The notes beneath the pieces are model-generated. The model saw nothing but the letters and a program-made list of their open reading frames with translations. It did not search any database and was not told the origin of the DNA. Below, in pieces: positions 17,943-26,341 of a stretch of DNA of 64,000 bases (position 1 is its first letter; each line of letters begins with the position of its first letter). This stretch comes from Gramella sp. AN32. GTDB lineage: Bacteria > Bacteroidota > Bacteroidia > Flavobacteriales > Flavobacteriaceae. The DNA is taken from NCBI RefSeq assembly GCF_023718305.1, contig NZ_QEYO01000001.1, positions 372,001 through 436,000 of the forward strand. Reading direction: 5' to 3'. Made by a program: the position numbers and the translations under genes.

Positions 17943-18004
17943 GTAATCAATTGATTACCAAATCGTCAACATTGTTGACAGTTTAGAAATTTTGTTGACG
18001 ATTT
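17943..18004. promoter_or_regulatory. Cluster of orphan palindromes left of the island
   Basis: A perfect 16-bp palindrome, GTAATCAATTGATTAC, occupies 17943-17958. It is followed by an 11-bp inverted repeat (AAATCGTCAAC at 17960-17970, GTTGACGATTT at 17994-18004) that encloses another GTTGAC half-site. These look like regulator binding sites, yet no gene starts within 300 bases on the chromosomal side. The rest of 17,704-18,047 shows no gene. Confidence 0.5.
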
Positions 18005-18047
18005 GTGAATTAATAACATCAAATTAAATGAACCTCTAAAAACCATG

Positions 18048-18079
18048 AAACCACGTAAATCCTAAGATTTGCGTGGTTT
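18048..18079 (-). terminator. Probable original tRNA-Arg terminator
   Basis: A 14-bp inverted repeat with one mismatch (AAACCACG.AAATC/GATTT.CGTGGTTT, loop of 4), followed on the minus strand by GGTTTTTAG. It lies 25 bases outside the left att site. Before integration it would have stood just downstream of the minus-strand tRNA-Arg gene. Confidence 0.6.
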
Positions 18080-18103
18080 TGATGCTATTTGATATAGCTT
18101 TTT

Positions 18104-18118
18104 GTGACCTCGACAGGA
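18104..18118. repeat. Left attachment site (attL)
   Basis: GTGACCTCGACAGGA matches the tRNA-Arg 3' end (on the plus strand) base for base. The two copies differ immediately on both sides, so this is the exact duplicated core. Confidence 0.85.
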
Positions 18119-18257
18119 GGAGTTTTATAGAATTTGACGACTGCATTTAAAGCCCTATTTTATTAGCAAAACCCTTTATAAACAACATGTTTACAGCGTT
18201 TTATATCTCCATTAAAAATGGAATACAATTGAGTTGAATTTGGTATTATGGAGCAAT

Positions 18258-18290
18258 TGTGGACTAGATGTGGACTAGATGTGGACTAGA
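18258..18290 (+). repeat. Three tandem 11-bp iterons, left end
   Basis: Three perfect head-to-tail copies of TGTGGACTAGA lie between attL and the integrase gene, ending 38 bases before its ATG. Two copies in the same orientation occur near the right end. They are probable arm-type integrase or excisionase sites and may also regulate int. The rest of 18,119-18,328 has no gene. Confidence 0.8.
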
Positions 18291-18328
18291 AAATGTATAT
18301 TAGAAATTGATTTTTTAGTCTATAAACC

Positions 18329-19615
18329 ATGACCATTTCTTTTTATATCCAATCCAGTAAAAATCCTGCTCCCATCTACGTGCGCGTTCGGGAAGGTCGG
18401 GATGTGGACGCGAAATGCAAAATTCAGACGACTATTGATCCCAAACTTTTCAGTAAAGGAAAGATAAAACTTCGAAAGATTCCCACAGGGGCAGATGCAA
18501 ACGCCAAAGACTGGATCCAAAAGGCAAACAATGAACTCATCCTCATCCAAAAAAAACTAGACCAGCTAAAGGTGTTACTTAACGAACGGCTCAACAACCG
18601 CAAAAATGGGCAAACAATCAATAGCCAATGGCTTAATGAAGTTATCTATCCCCGCAGTAAAAATGAAATTCCTAAGGCACTCCTCTCTTATTTTGATTAT
18701 TTTCTGGAATCCAAAAAGACAAGCTTAAACGCCACCACCATTAAAAAGATAAAGGTATTCAAACACAGATTGGAGCGTTATGAGAAAACGCATGGGATCG
18801 TTTATATCAACGAAGTGGACAAACGTTTTGCGCTCTCCCTTCAACGTTGGTGTGATCGGGAAAATTATGCACATAACACCAAAGTAAAAACCCTGAAGGT
18901 CTTATTGACCGTTTGCAACCACGCCAAAGAAAACGGAATTTTGACCAGTACCCAATTACCTTATATTACCCGAGGCCTGAAATACCAAAAGACCAGTCAC
19001 GTCCATTTAAATTTTGAGGAACTGAAAAAAATAGCAGCAACCCCAATGCCCGACCAAAGGTTGGAGAATGCCAGGGATTGGTTGATTATTAGTTGCTTTA
19101 CTGCCCAACGGGTTTCCGATTTTCTGCGCTTTTCTAAAAATAAAATAGTTGAAATGGAAGGAATGCAATTTCTGGATATCAGCCAAAAAAAGACCGGTAA
19201 AGCACTCTATATCCCCTTAACCAAAGAAGTAACTGAAATATTGGACAAACGTGGTGGGGAATTCCCGCCTGCTTTTTCCGACCATCTCGAAGGAAACAAA
19301 ACGATTTACAATACTCTTATTAAAGAAGTTTGCCGTGTGGCTAAGATCAACAATAAAGTTACCTCCCATGGGAAAAACCCTAAGACCAATAGGTATGAAT
19401 TTAGGGAAGTGCCCAAATATAAAGCAGTCAGTACACACATTGGAAGAAGGTCTTTTGCAACCAATTATTATGGGAAAATAAATACCGCCCTTTTGATAAA
19501 CGCCACTGGGCATTCTTCTGAAACCCAATTTTTAAAATATGTAGGAAAAGATGGAAATCAACAGGCCCTTACCTTGGCCAAGGCGATGAAATCTTTTGCT
19601 GAGCAAAGTAAGTAA
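18329..19615 (+). CDS. int: Site-specific tyrosine recombinase (integrase)
   Basis: Catalyses integration and excision at the tRNA-Arg att sites. The 428-aa protein has the Bacteroidota arm-binding N-terminus (SFYIQSSKNPAPIYVRVREGR, about 3-95) and a SAM-like core-binding domain (about 110-215). The catalytic domain has Arg261 (TAQRVSDFL), His370 and Arg373 (HIGRRSFATN), His395 (TGHSS) and the nucleophile Tyr404 (LKYVGK). All active-site residues are present. It lies 210 bases inside attL, after the iterons. Its stop overlaps the next start (TAATG). Confidence 0.95.
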   Translation: MTISFYIQSSKNPAPIYVRVREGRDVDAKCKIQTTIDPKLFSKGKIKLRKIPTGADANAKDWIQKANNELILIQKKLDQLKVLLNERLNNRKNGQTINSQWLNEVIYPRSKNEIPKALLSYFDYFLESKKTSLNATTIKKIKVFKHRLERYEKTHGIVYINEVDKRFALSLQRWCDRENYAHNTKVKTLKVLLTVCNHAKENGILTSTQLPYITRGLKYQKTSHVHLNFEELKKIAATPMPDQRLENARDWLIISCFTAQRVSDFLRFSKNKIVEMEGMQFLDISQKKTGKALYIPLTKEVTEILDKRGGEFPPAFSDHLEGNKTIYNTLIKEVCRVAKINNKVTSHGKNPKTNRYEFREVPKYKAVSTHIGRRSFATNYYGKINTALLINATGHSSETQFLKYVGKDGNQQALTLAKAMKSFAEQSK

Positions 19616-20529
19616 TGGCTCTTTTAGAAAAAATTATGAAGGTCAAAAGTCGCGAATACAACCAATTGCAACAACCCTCTTTAGAGGAATGCCCATTGAA
19701 GGCATTTTTGGGTATTGATATCAATAATTCTTTTTATGATTTCTATTTTAAAAAAGCACGCGGTATAGATTTCAAGGTAGATATGGAAGTTTTTTTCAGG
19801 GACCTATATTACGATATTCTAATTTTTATAAATAATCACGAAACACTCCCCCATCAAGTCGATATCTATTTCAACAATACCTACAAAAGAGCGCTTCACT
19901 ACAAAGGGGTGGCATTGAAAACAAAAGAAAAATACCATTTCTTATTATTTGAAACTGTTGTCCAAAAAATAACCGGGGTGTTAGCTGTGGAGCAACAGTT
20001 GCCTAGGTTGCCCATTGAAAATCCACCTGATCTTACTCCGGATTTTGAATTTATTCGAGCTTTTCATCAAAAATTGAGGCATACCCATATTCCAGAAAAA
20101 AACAATGTAATTACCGAATTTTTTACATCCTACAATCCGCTACCGGGATACGCTCTACAGGATACATCGAATTTTAAAGAAACTATCCTAGCCCTAGACA
20201 AGAATAAGAGCGGAAATGTGCCGAAAAGTGAAATTTCTGAAAATACTTTACCCAGAGGTTTCAAGGAATTGGGGAAATTCCGGCAAGAAAACAACATTGA
20301 ATGGCTGGGTACTTCCATGGAACTGGCCGAATTAGTTAAAGGGCTAATTGAAGCAAAAAAAATTTCTGGAATATCGGAAAAACAGATATTTCATTTTTTT
20401 CAGCAGGTGTTAGATTTGCCTTTTGATAAACGTGAAAAACTTCAATCCCTGCGGAAACGATCATCAGATCTAACACCACTGATCGATGAGATGGAATTCC
20501 ATCTCAAACAATGGATAAACAAACCTTAA
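19615..20529 (+). CDS. RteC-like element regulator, uncertain
   Basis: A 304-aa soluble protein translated from an ATG that overlaps the integrase stop by one base, so co-expressed with int. The C-terminal 80 residues (NNIEWLGTSMELAELVKGLIEAKKI...FHFFQQVLDLPFDK...LRKRSSDLTPLIDEM) resemble the winged-helix C-terminus of RteC. RteC is the excision regulator of CTnDOT-type elements, with its W-x-G-S/T...L-x-E-L-x-x-A-L pattern. The N-terminal half (YFKKARGIDFKVDMEVFFRDLYYDILIFI) also fits that family's pattern loosely. This is recall-based and needs a profile search. Confidence 0.55.
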   Translation: MALLEKIMKVKSREYNQLQQPSLEECPLKAFLGIDINNSFYDFYFKKARGIDFKVDMEVFFRDLYYDILIFINNHETLPHQVDIYFNNTYKRALHYKGVALKTKEKYHFLLFETVVQKITGVLAVEQQLPRLPIENPPDLTPDFEFIRAFHQKLRHTHIPEKNNVITEFFTSYNPLPGYALQDTSNFKETILALDKNKSGNVPKSEISENTLPRGFKELGKFRQENNIEWLGTSMELAELVKGLIEAKKISGISEKQIFHFFQQVLDLPFDKREKLQSLRKRSSDLTPLIDEMEFHLKQWINKP

Positions 20530-20631
20530 TCATACATATTTGTTAAAATATAGGCATACTCTCGATTAAGTATGCTATTAGTACGTCATATGTTTTTATT
20601 GATTTGCATGGTAACTCATAAACCAAATGCA

Positions 20632-20922
20632 ATGAAAAAAGTAATCCAACTTCACCAAACCACTCCAGAACAATTAGTACAGGATATATTACTAGGTGTT
20701 AAAGGAGAAATTGAAAGCCTTAAGAAAGATTTCCGCCCACAAGAACCGGAAGAGTACCTAACTCGGTCAGAAGTTTCCAAAATGTTGAAAGTTGATCTCT
20801 CCACCGTACATCATTGGACCAAAAGCGGAAGGCTTAGACGTTATGGACTGGGCAGGCGTGTGTACTACAAAAGAAGCGATATTGAACAGTCGCTACTAGA
20901 AATTACACCCCAGATCCATTAA
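20632..20922 (+). CDS. HTH DNA-binding protein, excisionase-like
   Basis: From the ATG at 20632 (96 aa), the N-terminal helix (MKKVIQLHQTTPEQLVQDI) precedes a MerR/HTH_17-type domain. That domain reads EYLTRSEVSKMLKVDLSTVHHWTKSGRLRRYGLGRRVYYKRSDIEQ. An upstream ATG at 20572 adds 20 hydrophobic residues and is less likely. Proteins of this type act as recombination directionality factors or regulators in Bacteroidota integrative elements. Its place after int and the RteC-like gene supports that. Confidence 0.78.
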   Translation: MKKVIQLHQTTPEQLVQDILLGVKGEIESLKKDFRPQEPEEYLTRSEVSKMLKVDLSTVHHWTKSGRLRRYGLGRRVYYKRSDIEQSLLEITPQIH

Positions 20923-20958
20923 ATCAACATTTCCGTCAATTTCTAAAATTTAGCTGTT

Positions 20959-21777
20959 ATGAATGGATATGAACTTTCCAGAGCCTGGTTTGATTTCAGC
21001 TTTACAAATACTTGTAAGGTCAACCCAGTCCATAGTGCTATTTTCTTTTTTGCCATAGAACGTTGTAATCGGCTGGGGTGGAAAAAAGAATTTGGTTTCC
21101 CTACCGACCTGGCCATGGAAGCTGTGGGCATCAAAAATTACAAAACCTACTACCGGGCTCTTCAGGATTTGGTGGAGTGGGGATTTATAAGATGGATTCA
21201 GAAAAGCAAGAACCAATACACCGCCAATATTATTGCTTTGGTAAAAATTGACGATGCATCGCCCCAGGCATTGAATAAAGCACTATCTGGGCATTATACA
21301 AAGCAAGATTCCCAGCAGGTCCAAAGCAACTATCGGGGCATTGCTAGTATAAATAAACCTATAAACCATAAACCTTTAAACCTAGAACTTATAAACCAAA
21401 AGCCATTACTCGAAGTAGAAAAAATTAATGTTGAAAAAGACCAGGAAGTTTATTTTAAATGGGCACTTAAATTTCATAGGCTCTTTTTAAAAAACTTAGA
21501 GCAAAAAGGCGCGCCATTGAAAAAAACAAAGGAGGCTGTGTTTGAAGATTGCGTAAAGCCGATTCGGGATATGATGGAAAAGGATGGAGTCAACGCAGCA
21601 CAATTGCAAATAGCCTATGATCTACTAAATGGACAGGATGATTTCTGGAAAGGAGTGATTCTGGATACCGGTAAACTGAAGGAAAAAATAGGTCAGCTGA
21701 TCGCTCAGGGAAAAATGCCGATGAAAGAAAAAGATATGGATATCAGGGTGAAGGATAAAGTAAGAAGTTATGATTAG
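20959..21777 (+). CDS. Replication initiation-like protein (phage O/DnaD-type)
   Basis: A 272-aa protein. Its N-terminal 90 residues form a winged-helix-like module (ERCNRLGWKKEFGFPTDLAMEAVGIKNYKTYYRALQDLVEWGFIRWI), as in replication proteins that recruit a helicase loader. A linker with LNLELINQKPLL and KPINHKPL repeats joins a C-terminal helical part. It overlaps the start of the following ATPase gene by 8 bases. A primosomal protein plus DnaC-like loader is a common pair in phages and mobilizable elements. Specific origin binding is not shown. Confidence 0.6.
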   Translation: MNGYELSRAWFDFSFTNTCKVNPVHSAIFFFAIERCNRLGWKKEFGFPTDLAMEAVGIKNYKTYYRALQDLVEWGFIRWIQKSKNQYTANIIALVKIDDASPQALNKALSGHYTKQDSQQVQSNYRGIASINKPINHKPLNLELINQKPLLEVEKINVEKDQEVYFKWALKFHRLFLKNLEQKGAPLKKTKEAVFEDCVKPIRDMMEKDGVNAAQLQIAYDLLNGQDDFWKGVILDTGKLKEKIGQLIAQGKMPMKEKDMDIRVKDKVRSYD

Positions 21778-22432
21778 TCCAAATAAAGAAGTTTTACAGG
21801 AAATTTATTCGCCGATAAACCCTATCGGCAGAAATCAAAATTTGATCAGCAAACAGTTTTTTTGGAAGCTATTCCAGATTCATTCACCTGGTTTCAAAAT
21901 TAATCCCGAAAATGAAAAAATTATTTATACCATCTTCCGCTACTTTTTGGGTCAAGCCAATTTTAATGAATTTGGGGTTATAAAAAACAAACCTTGCCTT
22001 GAAAAAGGTTTGCTGGTATATGGAGATTATGGAGTAGGTAAATCAACGCTTTTCGATGCCATCCATGAAACCGGAAAAATAATTGTTGGCAAGAACCAGA
22101 ATACTCAACTTTGGTTTCCGCGTATATCCACCGTTCATATGCTTACCAAATATTATGAAGCAAAAAAAGATCCTGCCAGTAATTTTAAACTGGAAAATTA
22201 CTACCGGGGAAAATTGTACTTGGACGATTTGGGAAAAGAAGATAAAGCATATAACCGGGAAGAAATTATTGGAAAATTGCTTTTTGAAAGACATAGGGGA
22301 AGACTTAAAACATTTGTTACCACCAATGAAAATCCGTCAGCCATTGCCGCACGATATGGGAGCCATATTGGGGATCGATTGCTAGAAATGTTCAATATCA
22401 TAAAATGGGAAGGTAAAAGCTGGAGGGAATAA
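21770..22432 (+). CDS. DnaC/IstB-like AAA ATPase (helicase loader)
   Basis: A 220-aa P-loop ATPase. Walker A is YGDYGVGKSTLFD (about 83-95), Walker B is KLYLDDLGKE (about 145-154), and a sensor region TFVTTNENPSAIAARYG (about 180) is followed by RLLEMFNIIKW. The short length and lack of a transposase beside it favour a helicase loader over IstB. Coupled to the preceding initiator-like gene, it probably supports replication of the excised element. Confidence 0.78.
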   Translation: MISPNKEVLQEIYSPINPIGRNQNLISKQFFWKLFQIHSPGFKINPENEKIIYTIFRYFLGQANFNEFGVIKNKPCLEKGLLVYGDYGVGKSTLFDAIHETGKIIVGKNQNTQLWFPRISTVHMLTKYYEAKKDPASNFKLENYYRGKLYLDDLGKEDKAYNREEIIGKLLFERHRGRLKTFVTTNENPSAIAARYGSHIGDRLLEMFNIIKWEGKSWRE

Positions 22433-22822
22433 AAAGGGAACTTTAATAAAATCAAAAGTCCTCACCACATTTCCCACGATGAAGCAAAAATTTCATCTTA
22501 GGGAAAAGAGGTTCGTCTAAAAATAGGATTTGGAAGTAGACCAAAATAAAGCCTAGATCACATTTGACCTTATTTGATAATAATTATAAAATTAAACACA
22601 GATACTATTTTGGCCTACCTCCTCAGCTGCTCTTTTTGGAAAAAATTAAATTGATCTCTACCTGGATATTGGTTAGCCGGGAAATAAATATTGATTGAAA
22701 AACATCATTAAAACTGAAAATTTCCTCAGGAACCACATTCATTTTTGAGTAGCAAAGCAAGATGTGTCATTGTCATGACAATCTTGCTTTGCGCCCGCAG
22801 GTTGCAAAGATTTTAAAAAAAG
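22433..22822. other. Intergenic region before the mobilization genes
   Basis: This 390-base non-coding gap separates the replication-like genes from mobC. Apart from the hairpin at 22752-22792 (described as candidate oriT) I see no gene. A plausible origin of transfer is expected here by position. Confidence 0.5.
22752..22792. promoter_or_regulatory. oriT: Candidate origin of transfer (oriT) hairpin
   Basis: A 12-bp perfect inverted repeat, GCAAAGCAAGAT/ATCTTGCTTTGC, encloses a loop that contains the palindrome TTGTCATGACAA. It lies 31 bases upstream of mobC. The core TTGTCATGACAATC recurs once more in the window, at 24454-24467 immediately after the last mobilization gene. Hairpin plus position match relaxase recognition sites. 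Nicking is not demonstrated. Confidence 0.55.
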
Positions 22823-23119
22823 ATGAAACGAGAATACATCCAGATACGCTGCTCGATCTACGAGAAAAAGCTGCTCAAAAAAAGGGCGGCCAGGGCGGGA
22901 ATTTCCCTTTCGGAATATCTTCGGGCAACTGCTTTCAAAATAAACATGGTCGAACGGATTACCCCCGAGCAGTTGGAATCTTATCAGCTGTTGGTGCAAT
23001 ACAAAAACAACTTTAGCCGGATCGGCAATATGTTCAAAAAGAGCAATCCCAATTTATCTAAGGAAGTGAAAGAATTGGCCGAAGAGATCAGGACACATTT
23101 AAAAAACTTTAAAAAATGA
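22823..23119 (+). CDS. MobC-like mobilization accessory protein
   Basis: A 98-aa relaxosome accessory protein. It has a ribbon-helix-helix-like N-terminus (YIQIRCSIYEKKLLKKRAARAG) with ISLSEYLRATA. A C-terminal helix contains NFSRIGNMFKKS, the NxNQIGxNxNQ-like MobC pattern. Its stop overlaps the relaxase start by 4 bases (ATGA). It would bind oriT and open it for the relaxase. Confidence 0.83.
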   Translation: MKREYIQIRCSIYEKKLLKKRAARAGISLSEYLRATAFKINMVERITPEQLESYQLLVQYKNNFSRIGNMFKKSNPNLSKEVKELAEEIRTHLKNFKK

Positions 23120-23988
23120 TCGGGAAAGGACATTCCATAGCAAGCACCGGGGCATCCATAGATTATGGATGGAACCAGGAGAAAGATGCCGAAGTAGTTC
23201 TTAAAGAATACCTGGCCGGGGAGACCCCGAAAGAGATTACCGAGGAATTTAAGATCATCCAGTCACAAAATGAACGGTGCACCCAGAATACGCTCAGTTT
23301 TATACTAAGTCCTACCGTTAAAGATGGGCAGGAAATGGGCAAAGCGCAACTTAAAGAGATCACCAGCCGATTTCTCAAGGAAATGGAATTAAAAAACAGG
23401 CAGGCCATAGCATTTGTACACAGGGATAAGGCACATACCCATGTGCATGTCTATGTGAATAGGATTGGTTTTGATGGGAAAGCCTATAATGATAGTTTTA
23501 TTGGAAAAAGAAGTCAGATCGCCGCGGATAATGTCGCAAAAGAGTTAGGCCTTACCAGGGTCCGGGAAGTACAGCAGGAAAAACTACAGGAACTCAAATG
23601 GCAGCGGTTGGCTATTAGGCATATCAATAACAAGGTGATAGAAACCAGGCCTAAATCCCTGGATGAATATATAGGCAAAATGAAGGACTCTAACGTAAAA
23701 GTGATTCCAAGTATTAATAAATCTAACCAGCTGCAGGGGTTTAGGTTTGAGTATAAAGGAGCCAGTCTAAAAGGAAGTGAGGTACACAGATCTATGTCCG
23801 GTAGTAAACTCATTGGGGAAATCACCCAAAACGCAAAATTTACCAGAATGAAGGAGGTGCCTAACAGCTTAAAACTGATGGATAAGACAGTACAATTGAG
23901 CTCTAATATGGCTGCAAAAATCGCTAAAGACCTGTTGAAACAGGTGATCAAAAGAGGACTGGAGACCGGAATGGGCATGGGATTTTAA
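23116..23988 (+). CDS. Relaxase/mobilization nuclease
   Basis: Nicks one strand at oriT and leads it into the recipient through another element's conjugation apparatus. The 290-aa protein has the three-His metal motif at residues 107-111 (HTHVHVYVNR). The N-terminal catalytic region starts GKGHSIASTGASIDYGWNQEK, with Tyr17 as a possible nucleophile. A C-terminal DNA-binding part ends in basic residues. The short length and motif fit the MobA-type relaxases of Bacteroidota mobilizable elements. Coupled to mobC; no type IV coupling protein is nearby. Confidence 0.88.
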   Translation: MIGKGHSIASTGASIDYGWNQEKDAEVVLKEYLAGETPKEITEEFKIIQSQNERCTQNTLSFILSPTVKDGQEMGKAQLKEITSRFLKEMELKNRQAIAFVHRDKAHTHVHVYVNRIGFDGKAYNDSFIGKRSQIAADNVAKELGLTRVREVQQEKLQELKWQRLAIRHINNKVIETRPKSLDEYIGKMKDSNVKVIPSINKSNQLQGFRFEYKGASLKGSEVHRSMSGSKLIGEITQNAKFTRMKEVPNSLKLMDKTVQLSSNMAAKIAKDLLKQVIKRGLETGMGMGF

Positions 23989-24000
23989 AATTTAAAAGCT

Positions 24001-24450
24001 ATGAAAAAACTAGATGAGATCATGGAATTGATGGCCGATGAGATGGCCGACTTTAAAACCTCGATATTAAAACTACAATTAATTTCGAAACAGCTGTTCG
24101 ACCTGAGCATTCCGATCAGCACAGAAGCTATGGAAAAGAATCTGAACACTTTTCTTGAAAAACAGGAGGCTAAAAATCAATTAAAGGATGATACTCTTAA
24201 AAGTATTGATAAGAAGCTAGAGCATGCGATGATCATTCCAAATTATATGCTCGTGATCTTCGGAATACTTGGAATATTGATGTTAGGGCTTTTGGGTTAT
24301 TTTGGAGTTAGCTGTAAGGCAGCAAAAGAGGAAAAATTTGGAGTGTTCCAGATAATGACGAAATCAGAAAATAACCGCTATCAGGAATATTTCTCAGAGA
24401 AGCCTGAAATTATGAATGATTATTGCGAGTGGTTAGAAGAAAAAAAGTAG
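24001..24450 (+). CDS. Small membrane protein of the mobilization cassette
   Basis: A 149-aa protein 12 bases after the relaxase stop. The N-terminal helical region (about 1-75) is predicted to be a coiled coil. A single membrane segment follows (YMLVIFGILGILMLGLLGYF, about 82-101), then a charged tail. Similar small membrane proteins follow relaxase genes in Bacteroidota mobilizable elements, but the family is not characterised as far as I know. A role in docking the relaxosome at the membrane is a guess. Confidence 0.6.
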   Translation: MKKLDEIMELMADEMADFKTSILKLQLISKQLFDLSIPISTEAMEKNLNTFLEKQEAKNQLKDDTLKSIDKKLEHAMIIPNYMLVIFGILGILMLGLLGYFGVSCKAAKEEKFGVFQIMTKSENNRYQEYFSEKPEIMNDYCEWLEEKK

Positions 24451-24869
24451 CTTTTGTCATGACAATCCCCGTTGCCGCATAGTAACCACTTTTTACAGTA
24501 AATGCCTCAGTAAGTCTTTTAAACTGGTAAATTTTTACTGTAAATCAAGAATCATAAGAGGGTGCGCCCTCTGCTGTTTTTACTTTACGCTTAACTTCCC
24601 GTACGCTATAAAAACAGCACAGGAACCACGCGCAGGTTAGTTATGGTAGATATGGGGCAAACCCCTAAATTAATAAAGACCGAAATTGCTGCCAATATCT
24701 AACAACCATTGAACTTTATTTTTACTCATTTAATCAAGTGAAAAATTTAGTCTTCCAAATAATATTTTTAAATTGGCTTTCCACCTAAACCTGTTTGCCA
24801 AATCATATAAATGTCCACATCTATAAAATTTTATGGCGGTCATTTTTCATTGTATTAAAAAAAAAATGA
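24451..24869. other. Intergenic with several hairpins, between mob and cas6
   Basis: No gene is seen in these 419 bases. Structures: the second TTGTCATGACAATC copy (24454-24467); a pair of TTTACAGTAAA/TTTACTGTAAA palindromes (about 24494-24546); a GAGGG/CCCTC hairpin (24558-24571); and an 11-bp inverted repeat TGCTGTTTTTA/TAAAAACAGCA (24572-24582, 24609-24619). They may include a terminator for the mob genes, part of a transfer origin or the cas6 promoter region. Confidence 0.5.
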
Positions 24870-25691
24870 ATGCGCTTTAAAATTACACTTGTTCCCATAT
24901 CCAAGAACCCGATTATCCCGATCAATTATCAATACCCCTTGAGCGCGGTAATTTATAAAGTCTTGAGCGGTGCAGATGAAAAATATGCTTCCTTTCTGCA
25001 TGAAAAAGGCTATCAGGTGGGCGATGGGTTAAAACGTTTTAAGTTTTTTACTTTTTCTGATTTAAGGGCCAAATTCAAGTTAAGGGATAAGGATCGCATG
25101 CACCTTCATTCCAATCCAGAACTCATCGTTTCCTTTTATTTGCCCGAAGCGGCGAAACATTTTATCAAGGGGATCTTTTTGAACCGGGAAATCGCCATTG
25201 CCGATGGGACAAGCAAAGCCCTTTTCTTGGTAGAACAGGTGGAGGCATTGCTACCCTTGAACATCCCAAACGGCAGTATCGACTCCTTGCATTTCGATGT
25301 GCTTTCCATGGTTGTCTGCGGTAGGAAAAACGACGATGGCAATTACGTTTTCCTCTCGCCCGAAGATCCCAATTGGAAACCCATGGTACTCTACAACTGG
25401 AAGGAAAAATGCAGGGCAGCGAGCCTGGACTTTTCCGAGACCGAATGGGCCATTATGGATATAGAAACCTTGCTGGACAAAAAGAAACCGGCATCACGGC
25501 TCATCGTCATCAAGGCCGGCACGAAGGCGCAAACCCGCATCAAGGGTTATCGTGATTTTGGGATCAGGGCCACGGGGCCATCAGCAGCCTTGGAACTGCT
25601 GTACAATGCCGGGTGCGGGGCGTACACCAGTTTGGGTTGCGGGTTTCTGGGGATTAAAGAAAATTGGGAAATTAACCATGACAACACATAA
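24870..25691 (+). CDS. cas6: Cas6 CRISPR RNA endoribonuclease
   Basis: Cleaves the long array transcript within each repeat to make crRNAs. The 273-aa protein has the ferredoxin-like Cas6 start (KITLVPISKNPIIPINYQYP) and the conserved His44 in FLHEKGY, the probable catalytic residue. The C-terminal Gly-rich loop YNAGCGAYTSLGCGFLGI is diagnostic. It opens the cas locus and is followed 20 bases later by a pRiA4b-like gene. Its G+C is higher than that of the effector genes further on. Confidence 0.93.
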   Translation: MRFKITLVPISKNPIIPINYQYPLSAVIYKVLSGADEKYASFLHEKGYQVGDGLKRFKFFTFSDLRAKFKLRDKDRMHLHSNPELIVSFYLPEAAKHFIKGIFLNREIAIADGTSKALFLVEQVEALLPLNIPNGSIDSLHFDVLSMVVCGRKNDDGNYVFLSPEDPNWKPMVLYNWKEKCRAASLDFSETEWAIMDIETLLDKKKPASRLIVIKAGTKAQTRIKGYRDFGIRATGPSAALELLYNAGCGAYTSLGCGFLGIKENWEINHDNT

Positions 25692-25711
25692 GCAATTAAA
25701 TCAAACTTTAT

Positions 25712-26341
25712 ATGGCATACGTTTTTAAGATAAAATTGGAAGGTTCCTCAAAACCGCCCATTTGGCGGAAGGTAAAGGTAAACGAGTCCCTCACCTTCCT
25801 GGAACTGCACTGGGTGATTCAAGGGGCGTTCGGGTGGCACAACTCCCACCTGCACCAATTTTCCCCCGGGGGTTGGAATGGCACCCCCGTTTTGCAGGAA
25901 GATCACGGAATCGAGTATCCGGACCAGGCCCCTTTCAGCGATCCCAAGACCTGGCCTCATGGTGAACGCTATGCTTGTTCCAAAATCAAACTGAAGGATT
26001 ATTTCCATTCCCCGAAACAAAAGACAACCTATATCTATGATTTTGGGGACGATTGGGAACATACGGTAGAGCTGGTAGAGATCACGGACGAGAAAATCCT
26101 ACATCCCGTTTGCCTGGCCGGGAAGGGACATACACCCATGGAAGACTGTGGAGGCATCCCTGGATATTACGAAATGGTAGAGGCCATTAACAACCGCAAA
26201 CACCCGGAACACGAGGAATTTATAGAATGGGTGGGTTATAAAAAAGGACAAAAATGGGAGGTAAATGAATTTGATCTGGAGGAGGTGCGGGAGCGGTTAA
26301 GGGTGGTTTGGAAGATGAAAGACAGGGATGATTACCCATAA
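25712..26341 (+). CDS. Plasmid pRiA4b ORF-3-like protein
   Basis: A 209-aa protein of the pRiA4b/IS1096 TnpR-like family. Hallmarks: VFKIKLEGSSKPPIWRKV, then GAFGWHNSHLHQF, YIYDFGDDWEHTVELVEI, a Cys-Gly-Gly region (EDCGGIPGYYEMVEAI) and EFDLEEVRERL. Function is unknown. It is found on many mobile elements. Here it follows cas6 by 20 bases on the same strand and shares its high G+C (35 of 60 bases at 25861-25920), so the two were probably acquired together. It is not a standard cas gene. Confidence 0.85.
   Translation: MAYVFKIKLEGSSKPPIWRKVKVNESLTFLELHWVIQGAFGWHNSHLHQFSPGGWNGTPVLQEDHGIEYPDQAPFSDPKTWPHGERYACSKIKLKDYFHSPKQKTTYIYDFGDDWEHTVELVEITDEKILHPVCLAGKGHTPMEDCGGIPGYYEMVEAINNRKHPEHEEFIEWVGYKKGQKWEVNEFDLEEVRERLRVVWKMKDRDDYP

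Noticed and set aside
21770..22432. DnaC-like ATPase considered as IstB of an IS21 element
   Set aside because: No IstA transposase or terminal inverted repeats nearby, and it overlaps a replication initiator-like gene.
22739..23016. Alternative frames on both strands across the mobC start
   Set aside because: They overlap mobC out of frame; mobC has clear family motifs and is coupled to the relaxase.
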